Below, in pieces: positions 39,856 through 49,200 of a stretch of 64,000 nt of DNA; the stretch's first letter is position 1; each line of letters begins with the position of its first letter. The DNA lies in the NCBI RefSeq assembly GCF_026341515.1, contig NZ_JAPEOK010000001.1, positions 4,712,001 to 4,776,000 of the forward strand, given 5' to 3'. Position numbers and translations under genes: made by a program. Source of the stretch: Streptomyces sp. NBC_00878. GTDB lineage: Bacteria > Actinomycetota > Actinomycetes > Streptomycetales > Streptomycetaceae. Under the pieces are notes generated by a model. The model saw only the letters and a list, made by a program, of their open reading frames with translations, searched no databases and was not told the DNA's origin.

Positions 39856-41122
39856 TGGCCGCGGAACGGCGTCCGAACACCTCCGGCCGGGCCGTCTCCA
39901 GAGCCGTCGCCACCGCTCCGAGAAGTACGGCCTCCTCGCCGAGACGGCTTCGGACGAGCCGCGGGTGTACCGGCGAGAACTTCTTGAGGGCCTGGTCGAG
40001 CGGGCCGAGCAGCAGGTCGGCGCTGAGTCCCACCCCGCCACCGACGACAACGGTGTCGGGGTCGAGGACGGCGGACACCACCGCCACCGCGTACGCCAGA
40101 AGCTCCGCCTCACGGAGCACCGCGGCCTCGGCTGCCGGTACCCCGGCGCGGGCCGCGTCGAACACCTCGCGGGCCGTCAACGGACCGGTCATCCCGTGGG
40201 CAAGGGCCGAGCGGACCACCGCGTCGGCCGAGACCGCGTCCTCCAACGTCGCACGGGGCGCATCATCGGCTCCTCCGGACAGCGTGGCGGGCAGAGGAAG
40301 CGGGAGGAAGCCGATTTCGCCGGCGGCGCCATGCGCACCCGGCAACAGTTCGCCGTCCTTGACCACGCCCACGCCGAGCCCGGTCCCGATCAGGAGGTAG
40401 GCCAGGACCTGGCTGCCTTCGCCGGCACCGAAGGAGTACTCCCCCAAGGCGGCGAGGTTGGCGTCGTTGCCGACGGTGATCGCGGTTTCGAGCCCCTCGG
40501 CGATCCGGTCGAGCAACCCGGGCCGGCTCCACCCCGGCAGCTTCGGCGCGTACCGCACACTGCGCCGCTGCTCGTCCCAGACTCCCGGCGTTCCGATCAC
40601 CGTATGGACGATCTCCGAGGGGATCAGCCCGGCCTCGGCGACGGCCCCTCGGGCGGCCTCTACGACGGCATCGGCGACGGCGTTGGCGGTCCTGCCCCGA
40701 TTGGGCACATCCCGACGGGCAACGACGCGCCCGGAAAGATCGGCCACCGCCACGCGCAGCCGGGCTCGTCCGATGTCGACCCCGAGCACATGGCCTGCGG
40801 ACGGGTCCGCCTCGTACAGAACCGAGATCCGTCCGCGCTCAGGAATGAACTGGCCGGCCTCGCAGACCAGGCCGGCCTGTTCGAGCGCGGCCAGCGCGGC
40901 GGACACGGTCGGCTTGGAAAGCCCGGTCTCACGGGCCAGCTGGGCGCGGGAGAGCGGTCCGGCGGTACGGATCCGCTCCAGCAACAGCCATTCGTTGTTG
41001 CTGCGCAACCGTTGCCGGTTCCAGCCATGACCCACCCCTGGACCGGCTCCGGCCACAGACTGGTCACCCATCGCTTCCCCCAGTCCGCTCAGTCGGCTCC
41101 GACCACCTCGTCCGTTCGCCAT
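39848..41122 (-). CDS. ROK family transcriptional repressor
   Basis: A 424-residue NagC/XylR-type regulator. A MarR-like winged helix near the N terminus ('NNEWLLLERIRTAGPLSRAQ', 'TGLSKPTVSAALAALEQAG') precedes the ROK fold: 'GHVLGVDIGRARLRVAVADL', 'ITVGNDANLAALGEYSFGAG', 'YLLIGTGLGVGVVKDGELLP'. The zinc-binding Cys cluster is absent after 'GAAGEIGFLPLP'. It likely controls the sugar-binding lipoprotein and ROK kinase nearby. ATG 41122 has GGAGG 10 nt upstream; ATG 41071 with GGGGGAAG is an equally good start. Confidence 0.87.
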   Translation of the reverse strand: MANGRGGRSRLSGLGEAMGDQSVAGAGPGVGHGWNRQRLRSNNEWLLLERIRTAGPLSRAQLARETGLSKPTVSAALAALEQAGLVCEAGQFIPERGRISVLYEADPSAGHVLGVDIGRARLRVAVADLSGRVVARRDVPNRGRTANAVADAVVEAARGAVAEAGLIPSEIVHTVIGTPGVWDEQRRSVRYAPKLPGWSRPGLLDRIAEGLETAITVGNDANLAALGEYSFGAGEGSQVLAYLLIGTGLGVGVVKDGELLPGAHGAAGEIGFLPLPLPATLSGGADDAPRATLEDAVSADAVVRSALAHGMTGPLTAREVFDAARAGVPAAEAAVLREAELLAYAVAVVSAVLDPDTVVVGGGVGLSADLLLGPLDQALKKFSPVHPRLVRSRLGEEAVLLGAVATALETARPEVFGRRSAAIA

Positions 41123-41190
41123 CCTAAGCGGGCCTCCGGGGGTCGGCCCTGGGCCGGGGAAGTCACGCTGCCGCCGCCCGCTGCACGAGG

Positions 41191-42180
41191 TCAGCCGCCC
41201 CCCGGCCCCGTTCGCAGCAGGGCCGCTCCGAGGGGGGTCAGGGTGTGCAGGACCGTGTTGGCGTGGCGGTGGCTGGTGATCAGGCCGGCGTCGCGCAGTA
41301 CGGCGGTGTGATGGCTTGCCGTCGTGGGGGTCACGCCGGCCCGGCGGGCGGCCTCGGTGGTGGTGGAGCCGGTCGCGCTGGCTCTCAGGATGGCGGCACG
41401 GGTGGAGCCGAGCAGCACGTTCAGCGGTGGGGAGTCGGCGTGCGGGGTCGTCGCCGTTGGCGGTAGGTGATGGAGGGGGTAGAGCAGGACGGGCGGGAGC
41501 CCGGGGTCGGCCAGGGCGATGGGCGCGTGCCAGCAGAAGTAGGAGGGGATCAGGAGCAGCCCCCGCCCGTCGAGGTGGACGTCGCGGTGGTCCGGATACG
41601 GGTCGATCTCCAGGACCGGTGGCCGCCAGTGGATCGTGGGGCCCAGTCCGGTGAGCATGCCCTCGGTCCCGGTGTGGAACAGCGTGTGGGCGTGCCGGGC
41701 CCGCTCGGCGTGCAGACGTTCCTGGATGCACTCCTCGTGCGGGGCGATCACGGCACGGTGGTAGGCGCGCAGGGCGCCCACGAGCTGTCCACGCATGTCC
41801 CGCTCGGTGAGCCGGCGTGCCCAGGCCGGAGCACCGACGGCCCGGGTGAGCACGTCGACCTCGCTCACGACCCGCTCGTACGGCGTCGCCAGAACGGCCT
41901 CCAGCCCGGCGTCCAGACCTTGGGTGCCCTCCGGCGGCGTCAGAAAGTCGGGGAAGTAGCTGGCACGCGGGAAGAGCGGCAACAGGAGGGTCTTCACCGT
42001 CCGTTCGAGCCCCGCCCGGCGCAAGGACGTACGCGCGGTACGGAACCAGGGCGCGTAGGCCCAGCGGCCTTCGCGGGTCTGGAGCCGGTGCAGACTGACC
42101 GCGATCTCCCAGAGGACATGCGGCTCGGTCGCCACTGTGACCTTGGTGAGGTCCTCGGGCGTGAAATGAAATCGGAGCAT
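41191..42180 (-). CDS. ArsR/SmtB-type regulator with long N-terminal domain
   Basis: A 329-residue regulator. The first 240 residues are a DUF5937-like ligand domain ('MLRFHFTPEDLTKVTVATEP', 'WAYAPWFRTARTSLR'); the winged helix is at the C terminus ('LNVLLGSTRAAILRASATGS', 'TTEAARRAGVTPTTASHHTA', 'LRDAGLITSHRHANTVLHTL'). This reversed layout is typical of a Streptomyces subgroup with unknown ligands. It is divergent from the I36-type inhibitor gene with a 142-bp spacer and may control it. Confidence 0.85.
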   Translation of the reverse strand: MLRFHFTPEDLTKVTVATEPHVLWEIAVSLHRLQTREGRWAYAPWFRTARTSLRRAGLERTVKTLLLPLFPRASYFPDFLTPPEGTQGLDAGLEAVLATPYERVVSEVDVLTRAVGAPAWARRLTERDMRGQLVGALRAYHRAVIAPHEECIQERLHAERARHAHTLFHTGTEGMLTGLGPTIHWRPPVLEIDPYPDHRDVHLDGRGLLLIPSYFCWHAPIALADPGLPPVLLYPLHHLPPTATTPHADSPPLNVLLGSTRAAILRASATGSTTTEAARRAGVTPTTASHHTAVLRDAGLITSHRHANTVLHTLTPLGAALLRTGPGGG

Positions 42181-42322
42181 CCTGTTCTCCGTGGGCCCCC
42201 GTTGCCGACCTGCGAAGTGTCAGCGCACTCGCATGAGCATGACAGTGGCATGCATGGCCGGAAATATGAATTCCCGCCAGCTGTAGGCCCGTTGGCACCA
42301 TTCACACCAGAAAGGGCACGGG

Positions 42323-42766
42323 ATGTCCTCGTACGAGCAGGAGCACGACCGGAAGTCCAGCCGCACACCACGCCGAGGCCGCAGGGCCCTCGTCGCCGCG
42401 TCACTCACCTTCGCCACGGCCGCCCTGGGCCTGATCGCACCCAGTTCCGCGAGTGCCACGGCGCAGGCGTGGGAGTGCAGCAGCGGCAATGTATGCATCT
42501 ACACCGGCGCCTACGGCACGGGCAGCAGGTGCTCGTGGAGCAACGCCGACCCGGACTGGTACAGCGGTTCCGTCCAGTGTTCGTGGTCCGACACGCAGAA
42601 CGTCGGGTCGGCCTACAACCGTGGCACGTCGTCCGCGTACGGCTACGTCGTCCTCTACACCGGCGCCAACTACACCGGTTCCGGCTACTGCATCGCGCAG
42701 AACGGCGACTACTGGGCAAACCTCAACGTCAGGTTCCGCTCCCACCGCTGGGAGGCTTCCTGCTGA
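42323..42766 (+). CDS. Secreted peptidase inhibitor family I36-like protein
   Basis: A 147-residue exported protein with a Tat-like start ('SRTPRRGRRALVAASLTFAT') and cleavage near 'SASA'. The mature domain repeats a beta/gamma-crystallin pattern, 'VCIYTGAYGTGSRCSW' and 'VVLYTGANYTGSGYCI', with six Cys, as in the SMI-type metalloprotease inhibitors (I36) of Streptomyces. Inhibition is inferred from the family. A, C and G-rich AAGGGCACGGG precedes ATG 42323. The 270-bp gap after it contains a degenerate GACCGGATGA repeat and no gene. Confidence 0.85.
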   Translation: MSSYEQEHDRKSSRTPRRGRRALVAASLTFATAALGLIAPSSASATAQAWECSSGNVCIYTGAYGTGSRCSWSNADPDWYSGSVQCSWSDTQNVGSAYNRGTSSAYGYVVLYTGANYTGSGYCIAQNGDYWANLNVRFRSHRWEASC

Positions 42767-43036
42767 GCTGCCGATCCGCCGAACCGCCGACCTCCTGATC
42801 CGCGGATGACCGGATGACCGGATGACTGTCGGCGGGCCCCGGAGTGCCGGGGCCCGCCGATGCGCGCTGTTCGCCTCGGGGGCCGAACCCAGCCCGCTCC
42901 CCGATCGGCCCCGCTTCACCCCTCCTCCACTTCCACCCCCTCCCCCGCATCGTCAACAACCGCTTACCATCGGGAACTTGACGACTTCACTGGCATGTAC
43001 ACGAAATGCGTGAGCGGGACATATCGGGGGAACGGG

Positions 43037-43867
43037 ATGGAGTCCGAGAGCGGAGGCGTCCGCAACGACCTGGGCGGAAAGGTGCGCGGCCCCGTCTTCC
43101 AGGGCGGCAGGTTCGAGAAGATCGTCATCGGCGGGAAGGTCCGGCGCGTCAACCTCGGCGCGCTGCTCCTCGTCGTCGAACTCATCATGCTCGTCGGGGC
43201 GCTCGCGTTGTGGCCGGACGGCCCGTGGACTCAGTACATCGGGTTCTACGTGTGCTGCGGCGCCGCGTTCTCCGCCGCCGTCGCGTTCGTGATCGTGAGC
43301 ACGGGCTCGGGCACGGGCACGGGCACGGGCACAGGCATCGGTGCGAGTACGGGTGCGGGTGCGGGTGCGGGCTCGGAACGAAAGGCCGTGCCCTGGGTGA
43401 TGAAGGGCTGGGTGCGCGCCCTGCGGGTCGCGGCGCTCCCCGCTCTGGCCGCCGTGTCCGTCCTGTCCTGCGTCGCCGGGCTGGTGGTCTTCCTCGATGT
43501 CGTCGACACCGGCGAGATCCCCGCCCAGATCAGCGTCAAGGGCGACCGGCTGCTGACCGGCTCGAACCCCGCGCTCCTCACCCTCGAAATGGCCGCTCCG
43601 GAGCATCCCCGCAAACGGCTCCGGCTCGCGCTGTCGATCGTGGACGACGACTCGGCCACCGGTACCTGCGTGCACAAGACCAAGGCCACGATCGAGCCGG
43701 TCACACAGAACGTCACACCGGAGCACAAGGTGGCGGCCGACAGCACCGTCGACTTCGACCTCGGCGGCAGACAGGACACGGTCCAGTTCCTCCTCACCGT
43801 GACCACGGACGCGAACTCGCGCTGCCGCATGCGCCTGGAGAAGGCGTTGGGGACGCTCCACGGCTGA
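43037..43867 (+). CDS. Membrane protein of unknown function
   Basis: A 276-residue protein. The N-terminal segment 'RNDLGGKVRGPVFQGGRFEK' resembles short Gly-Pro-Val motifs that precede membrane or effector parts in actinobacterial signalling proteins (weak resemblance). Three helices follow: 'LGALLLVVELIMLVGALALW', 'IGFYVCCGAAFSAAVAFVIV' and 'LPALAAVSVLSCVAGLVVFL', with a low-complexity GTGTGTGIGASTGAGAGAG loop between the second and third. A 120-residue extracellular beta domain ends the protein. ATG 43037 follows CGGGGGAACGGG. Function is unassigned; it heads a run of plus-strand genes toward the caspase gene. Confidence 0.7.
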   Translation: MESESGGVRNDLGGKVRGPVFQGGRFEKIVIGGKVRRVNLGALLLVVELIMLVGALALWPDGPWTQYIGFYVCCGAAFSAAVAFVIVSTGSGTGTGTGTGIGASTGAGAGAGSERKAVPWVMKGWVRALRVAALPALAAVSVLSCVAGLVVFLDVVDTGEIPAQISVKGDRLLTGSNPALLTLEMAAPEHPRKRLRLALSIVDDDSATGTCVHKTKATIEPVTQNVTPEHKVAADSTVDFDLGGRQDTVQFLLTVTTDANSRCRMRLEKALGTLHG

Positions 43868-44009
43868 CATTCAACGACTCACAACTCAACGGCTCACAAC
43901 TCAACGCTGACAACTCAACGGCCGACAACTCACCACTGTGGCAACGGAAAACCTCGGCAACTGACAGGCAACTGACAACTGGCAGAGAACGGGCAGGAGT
44001 ACAGAGCGC

Positions 44010-44942
44010 GTGGGCAGAAGCGAATCGGGAAATCGAGTACGCGCCGGAGCACCGGGTCCGCGGCCGACCGCCACCGCGGCGATCGCGGCGGCCGTGCTGC
44101 TCGTGCTGGCGACGGGCTGTTCCTCGTCACCGTCGTCGATCACCGACGACGGAAGGGTCGAGGTCGGCGCGAAGAGCGACCAGCCCGGCACCAGCTTCTC
44201 GCCGCACGACGGCGAGTACAACGGCTTCGACATCACCGTGGTCCGGGAGCTGCTGAGAACCATGGGCATCGACGAACCGGACTTCGAGGGCGTGCTGTCC
44301 AAGAACCGCGACGTAGATCTCCGGAGCGGGGACCTGGAGCTGGTGGCAGCCACGTTCTCCATCACGGCGGACCGGATGAAACCCGAGGACGAGGGGGGCA
44401 AGGACCTCGACTTCGCGGGCCCGTACGCGTCCACCCACCAGGGCATCCTCGTACGGGCGGCGGACTACGGCCGCTACGGCAACCTCAGCGACCTCAAGGG
44501 CAAGCAGGTCTGCGTCTGGGAGAGCACGACGTCCGCCGACGAGCTGAAGAGCGAGGCGTACGACGGAATCAGCGTCCGCACGGAGACGGACGCCAACTAC
44601 TGCGTCAAGGCGCTGCGGGAGGGGGAAGTGGACGCCGTCTCCACCGACCGGTTGATCCTCTTCGGGTTCATGGCGGCGGAGCCCGGCCTCAAGGTCGTAC
44701 CGGGCATCAAGTTCGGCACGCCCAACGACTACGGCATCGCCATGGCCAAGGGCCATCGCAAGGACTGCGAGAAGCTCCGCGACGCCCTCAAGAAGTACGT
44801 GACCGGCAACGACTGGGCACGCGACTTCGCGCTCAACCTGCCCGAGGTCCCCAAGGCCGAACGGGACGAGGCCCAGCCGACCACCGCCGACATCGAGGCC
44901 CTTTCCTGCCGCGACAAACCGGCGAACGCGACCGCCGACTGA
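44010..44942 (+). CDS. Amino-acid-type solute-binding lipoprotein (SBP family 3)
   Basis: A 310-residue lipoprotein with lipobox 'ATGC' (Cys37). The fold of glutamate/polar amino-acid binders is clear: 'GEYNGFDITVVRELLRTMGI', 'DLELVAATFSITADRM', 'LDFAGPYASTHQGILVRAAD', 'LKGKQVCVWESTTSADELKS' and 'LREGEVDAVSTDRLILFGFM'. No permease or ATPase is adjacent, which suggests a sensor or an orphan binder. GTG 44010 follows GGAG at 43995. The 142-bp gap before it contains CAACTCAACG repeats. The next gene starts 44 bp downstream. Confidence 0.85.
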   Translation: MGRSESGNRVRAGAPGPRPTATAAIAAAVLLVLATGCSSSPSSITDDGRVEVGAKSDQPGTSFSPHDGEYNGFDITVVRELLRTMGIDEPDFEGVLSKNRDVDLRSGDLELVAATFSITADRMKPEDEGGKDLDFAGPYASTHQGILVRAADYGRYGNLSDLKGKQVCVWESTTSADELKSEAYDGISVRTETDANYCVKALREGEVDAVSTDRLILFGFMAAEPGLKVVPGIKFGTPNDYGIAMAKGHRKDCEKLRDALKKYVTGNDWARDFALNLPEVPKAERDEAQPTTADIEALSCRDKPANATAD

Positions 44943-44985
44943 CACCACCGTGCGAGGAGAAGGCACCACCGGGAGAATGACGCCC

Positions 44986-45777
44986 ATGCCCGACCCCGAC
45001 GCCTTCGATGCCCCCGGCGCGCGCGGCGCTCTCCCCGCCCCTGACGCACGCGGCGCCCTCCCCGACCCCGACGCGCTCGACGCCCTGCGCGCCCGCTGGG
45101 TCCGCGCCCTGGAAGGGGCCCGGACCGGCTCCCGGCGGGACTCCCGGACAGACTCCCGGCCGGACCCCGTCCCCTACGCCGACAACCTCCTCGCCCGCTG
45201 GTCGGAGCCGCAGCGCCGCTACCACACGCTCGCCCACCTGACGGCGGTCCTGGACCACATCGACGTACTGGAGACCTACGAGAGAACCGAGACAACCGAG
45301 AGAACCGAGGGGGCCGAGAAATACACGGCCGACGCGGATCTCGTCCGGCTGGCCGCGTGGTTCCACGACGCGGTCTATCTCCCCGACCGTTCCGAGAACG
45401 AGGAGCGGTCGGCCCGGCTCGCCGAGCGTGCGCTCCCCGAGGCCGGCGTCTCCGAGGCCGCCACGGCGGAAGTCGCCCGCCTGGTCCGCCTCACCGTCAC
45501 CCACGCCCCGGCCGACGACGACCGCAACGGCCAGGTCCTCTGCGACGCCGACCTCGCCATCCTGGCGGCGCCCCCGGCCGCGTACGCCGCCTACACGGCC
45601 GCCGTCCGCGAGGAGTACGCCTTCGTCCCGCCGGAGGCCTTCCGGGAGGGCCGCGCGGCAATCCTGCGCCAACTGCTGGAGCTGCCCCGCCTCTTCCATA
45701 CGCCGTACGGAGCAAGGGAATGGGAGACCACGGCCCGCTGGAACATCCGTGGCGAGCTGGACCTCCTCGGCAGCTGA
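44986..45777 (+). CDS. HD-domain hydrolase
   Basis: A 263-residue protein with an HD-type metal site: 'RRYHTLAHL' gives the first His, 'LAAWFHDAVY' the His-Asp pair, 'RLVRLTVTH' the third His and 'LCDADLAILA' the last Asp. The N terminus carries a duplicated Pro/Asp-Ala-rich stretch from DNA repeats ('ARGALPAPDARGALPDPDAL'). Members are predicted metal-dependent phosphohydrolases of unknown substrate. ATG 44986 with GGGAG 10 nt upstream is preferred to ATG 44977. It may be a core gene unrelated to the caspase module downstream. Confidence 0.85.
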   Translation: MPDPDAFDAPGARGALPAPDARGALPDPDALDALRARWVRALEGARTGSRRDSRTDSRPDPVPYADNLLARWSEPQRRYHTLAHLTAVLDHIDVLETYERTETTERTEGAEKYTADADLVRLAAWFHDAVYLPDRSENEERSARLAERALPEAGVSEAATAEVARLVRLTVTHAPADDDRNGQVLCDADLAILAAPPAAYAAYTAAVREEYAFVPPEAFREGRAAILRQLLELPRLFHTPYGAREWETTARWNIRGELDLLGS

Positions 45778-45939
45778 TCGTCAGCTGGTTCGGCAGCTGA
45801 TTCGCGGGCTGATTCGGCAGCTGAACCCGGTTCGGCCGGCCACCTCGTCCCCGACCCGCCCGTACCCCCTCAAACGGCTCCTCAACTGTCCTTCCGCACC
45901 CTAAGGTTGGGCCAGCCGCACCCGGGGGAAGGACCAGAA

Positions 45940-46272
45940 ATGGACGACACGAACGAGCTCTCCGACCAGACCCTGCCGTTCTGGGTCACCGTCTCGGAGG
46001 ACGGCGACGACGACGCGATGGGAATGTTCGGGCGGAGCAGCGAACCGGCCCTGCGCGCCGTTCCCCTCGGCCCGCTGCGCAAGAACCTCGCCGAGACCGT
46101 CGACGCGCTGCAGCAGCTGTTCGCCGACGCCGAGGCCCGGGGCGGCACGCTCCCCCTCGCCGAGGCCCAGCTGTCCTTCCAGGTGACCGCGAGCGGCGGC
46201 GTCCAGCTCATCGGCACCGGTCAGATGCAGGGCACGCGAGGACTGACGCTCGTCTTCAAGCGCCCCTCCTGA
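45940..46272 (+). CDS. Pepco-like small protein paired with the caspase gene
   Basis: A 110-residue acidic protein: 'LPFWVTVSEDGDDDAMGMFG', then helix 'LRKNLAETVDALQQLFADAE' and a beta end 'LSFQVTASGGVQLIGTGQMQ', 'GLTLVFKRPS'. This layout matches, as I remember it, the small Pepco/effector-associated constant components next to caspase-like peptidases in actinobacterial conflict systems. GGGGGAAGGA precedes ATG 45940, and the caspase start is only 13 bp after its stop. The likely role is to control or link the caspase protein to a trigger; this is inferred. Confidence 0.6.
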   Translation: MDDTNELSDQTLPFWVTVSEDGDDDAMGMFGRSSEPALRAVPLGPLRKNLAETVDALQQLFADAEARGGTLPLAEAQLSFQVTASGGVQLIGTGQMQGTRGLTLVFKRPS

Positions 46273-46285
46273 GGCCGGTGCCCGA

Positions 46286-49200
46286 TTGTCCCGTCACAGG
46301 GCCCTGCTCATCGGGGTCGCCCAGTACGAAGCTCCCGGCATCAGCGCGCTTCCGTTCGTGCCGCAGGACCTGGAGCGGATGGCCGCCGCCCTCACAGCGC
46401 GCGGTTTCCACCAGGTGCGCCTCGCGCGCGCCCCGTGGTTCACCCCGAACGTGATCAACGGCGAGGTGGCCGGTTTCCTCGCCGGCGCCGAACCCGGTGA
46501 CCGGCTGCTCATCGTGCTCAGCGGGCACGGCGTGCACTCGGCGGGCAAGGACTATCTCGTCCCCGAGGACATCCGCCCGGAACTCGCCGCGTTCACCGAC
46601 GGCTGCGTGAAGATCGACTGGCAGGACGAACTGGAGAGCAGCCCGGCCGCCCAGATCGTCTTCCTGATCGACGCCTGCCGCGAGGGCATCCAGCGCGACA
46701 CCATGGGCGACGCGATGGGCACCGCCGCGTGGACGAACCGCAAGGTGGCCGCCACCCTGCGGCGCAAGGTCGCGTACGTCTACGCGTGCTCGAAGGCGCA
46801 GGTGGCCCGCTTCGTGCGGGAGAAGGACACCGTGCGGGACGGCCACGACGTGGGCACCGAGCCCGGCGAGTCCTTCAGCCTCTTCTCCCGGACCGTCACG
46901 GAGCTGCTCGGCGGCCCGGCCCAGGTGAGCAGTCTGCGGGAGTTCAGGCCCGTGGCCCAGCAACGTATCGACGCGCTGCACACCGCGTACGGCAAACCGG
47001 GTGCCGCCCAGACGATCCGCGTCCTCACCGAGGACGACCACGCCGATTTCGTCCTGTTCCCGCTGCTGGAGCAGGACGAGGTCGCCCGGGGCACGGAACG
47101 GACCTGGACCGAGGCGGTGGCCGGACACCTGGCCTGGAAACTCACCGGGGAAACGGACGTCGAGGCCCTCAAGGACGTCTGCGGCCGGCTCGCCGGACGG
47201 TTCGCCCGCGCCTGCGCCGAGGCCGAGACCGTACTCGCCCAAGATCCCTGGTACGACCGGGAGTTGGCGGAACGCACCACGGAACGGGTCGGTTTCCTGC
47301 TGCTGCGGCTCGCCGAGGGAACCCGGCTCTCACCGACCGAGGCGGCCCTGCTGACCGTCCTGCCCTTCGCGGCCCAGGCCCACTGGGCACGGCACGCGGC
47401 CCGCCGGAAGCTGCCCGAGGACGAACTGAGCACGTTTCTGCAGGCCTTTCCGCGCCTGCGCCGGCGATTGCGCACCTTGGGCGAGTCCGAGGCCGAGCCG
47501 AATTCCGGGGCCGGGGCCAAGTCCGAGTCCGATCCTCCGTCCCAGGCCCCCTCCCAGCCCTCGTCCCAACTCCCCTCCCAACCCCCGTCACTGTCCGGGA
47601 CAGCCGTGCGGGACATCCGCTGGTGGGGTGTGCACCGGTGGCTCGTCCAGCACCCGGAGGCCTTTACGTCCGACCTCGTCGCCTGTGACGCCGCCGACGT
47701 CCCGGCCGGAGCGGGCTGGATTCGTACGGAGCTCTCGACCGCCCGGCTGCTCCGGTACGTCAAGGAGCAGCGCATCGCGCCCGCCGCAGCACCCGGCACC
47801 ACCCGCAGCACGGCCCTCGGGGAGGAACGCCAGGTCGCACCCAGCACCCCGCACGAACACACGGTCCGTGAACGGCTGGTCTCCGCCCTCCTCAAGGCGG
47901 CCCACGCCTTCGCGATCGACCCCGCCGACCTCCCCGAGGTCCTGGTCGAGCACCTCGGCATCTCGGACAGCGTCTCCCTCGACGCGCTGCACGCCACGCT
48001 CCGCCAGTCGCACTGGCTGGCCTCCGGCACGGGACGTTCGCTGAGCGCGCTGTGCGAGCACCCCGCCGTGGAACTGGCCCTCAAACGGCACGCCGAGACG
48101 GTCGACACCCTGCTGCGCGACATCAACAAGGAGTCGGCGAAGAAGGGCAGTTCCCTCACCCCGCTGAACTCGCTGCCCGCCTACGCCGACGGCCAGCAGG
48201 TGAAGGCCAGCGGCGCCACCCCGGCCAAGCTCTCCACCGGCATCCGGTTCCGCCTCGCCGACGACCGCGTCCAGGAACTCCTGATGGGCGAACAGCTCTA
48301 CGGCGACCGGGCGTTGGCCATCCGCGAGCTGTACCAGAACGCACTGGACGCGCTGCGCTACCGCACGGCTCGTACGGAGTACCTGCGGCGTACGGGAGTA
48401 CACGCCCCGCCGTGGCAGGGAAAGGTCCTCTTCACTGAGGGGACGGACGAACACGGCCGCCCCTATCTGGAGTGCGCGGACAACGGCGTCGGCATGGGCG
48501 TCACGGAACTGAGCCGCGCCTTCTCCCGGGGCGGGTCCCGCTTCGTCGACCTGCCCGAGTACCTGGAGGAGGGCGCGCTGTGGGCGGCCCTCGACCCGCC
48601 GGTGGAGATGCACCCGGTGAGCCGCTTCGGGCTCGGGGTGCTCAGCTACTTCATGATCGCGGACGAACTGTCCGTACTGACCTGCCGGTTGGACCGGACG
48701 GGTCGACCGGGGCACCTGCTCAAGGTGACGATCGCGGGGCCTGGAAACCTGTTCCGGGTGGAGGACCTGGGGCCCGGGAAGGAAGCCGGGACCGCCGTGC
48801 GGCTCATCGGGGCGCCCGGGCGGAACATCCCGTCCAGCGGGGAAGAGCTGGGGAAGTGCCTTTGGGTGTCACCGTACGAAGTGCGGGCCGGTAAAGGGGA
48901 GAAGGCCCGACTGTGGGAGCCCGGGAAATTGGTGACCGATCCAAATGCCCCACGCCGCGGACAGGTATACCGGGCCCCCGAGATCGACTCCCGCGACCCT
49001 TTCGGTCTGTCTTCCGATGCCAGCCCCTACACGTGGTACGCGGAGGGCAACGAACAACTATTTGGCAGCTACCGGTCCTTCCCGAGCCAAGAGCGGCCCT
49101 CGACCGCAGCGCCTTCCGGACAGTACGGCCTGTGGTGGACGGACGGCAGGGGCTCGGTGCTCGTGGACGGAATCGCCATCGACACGGGGCTGTTCGGGAG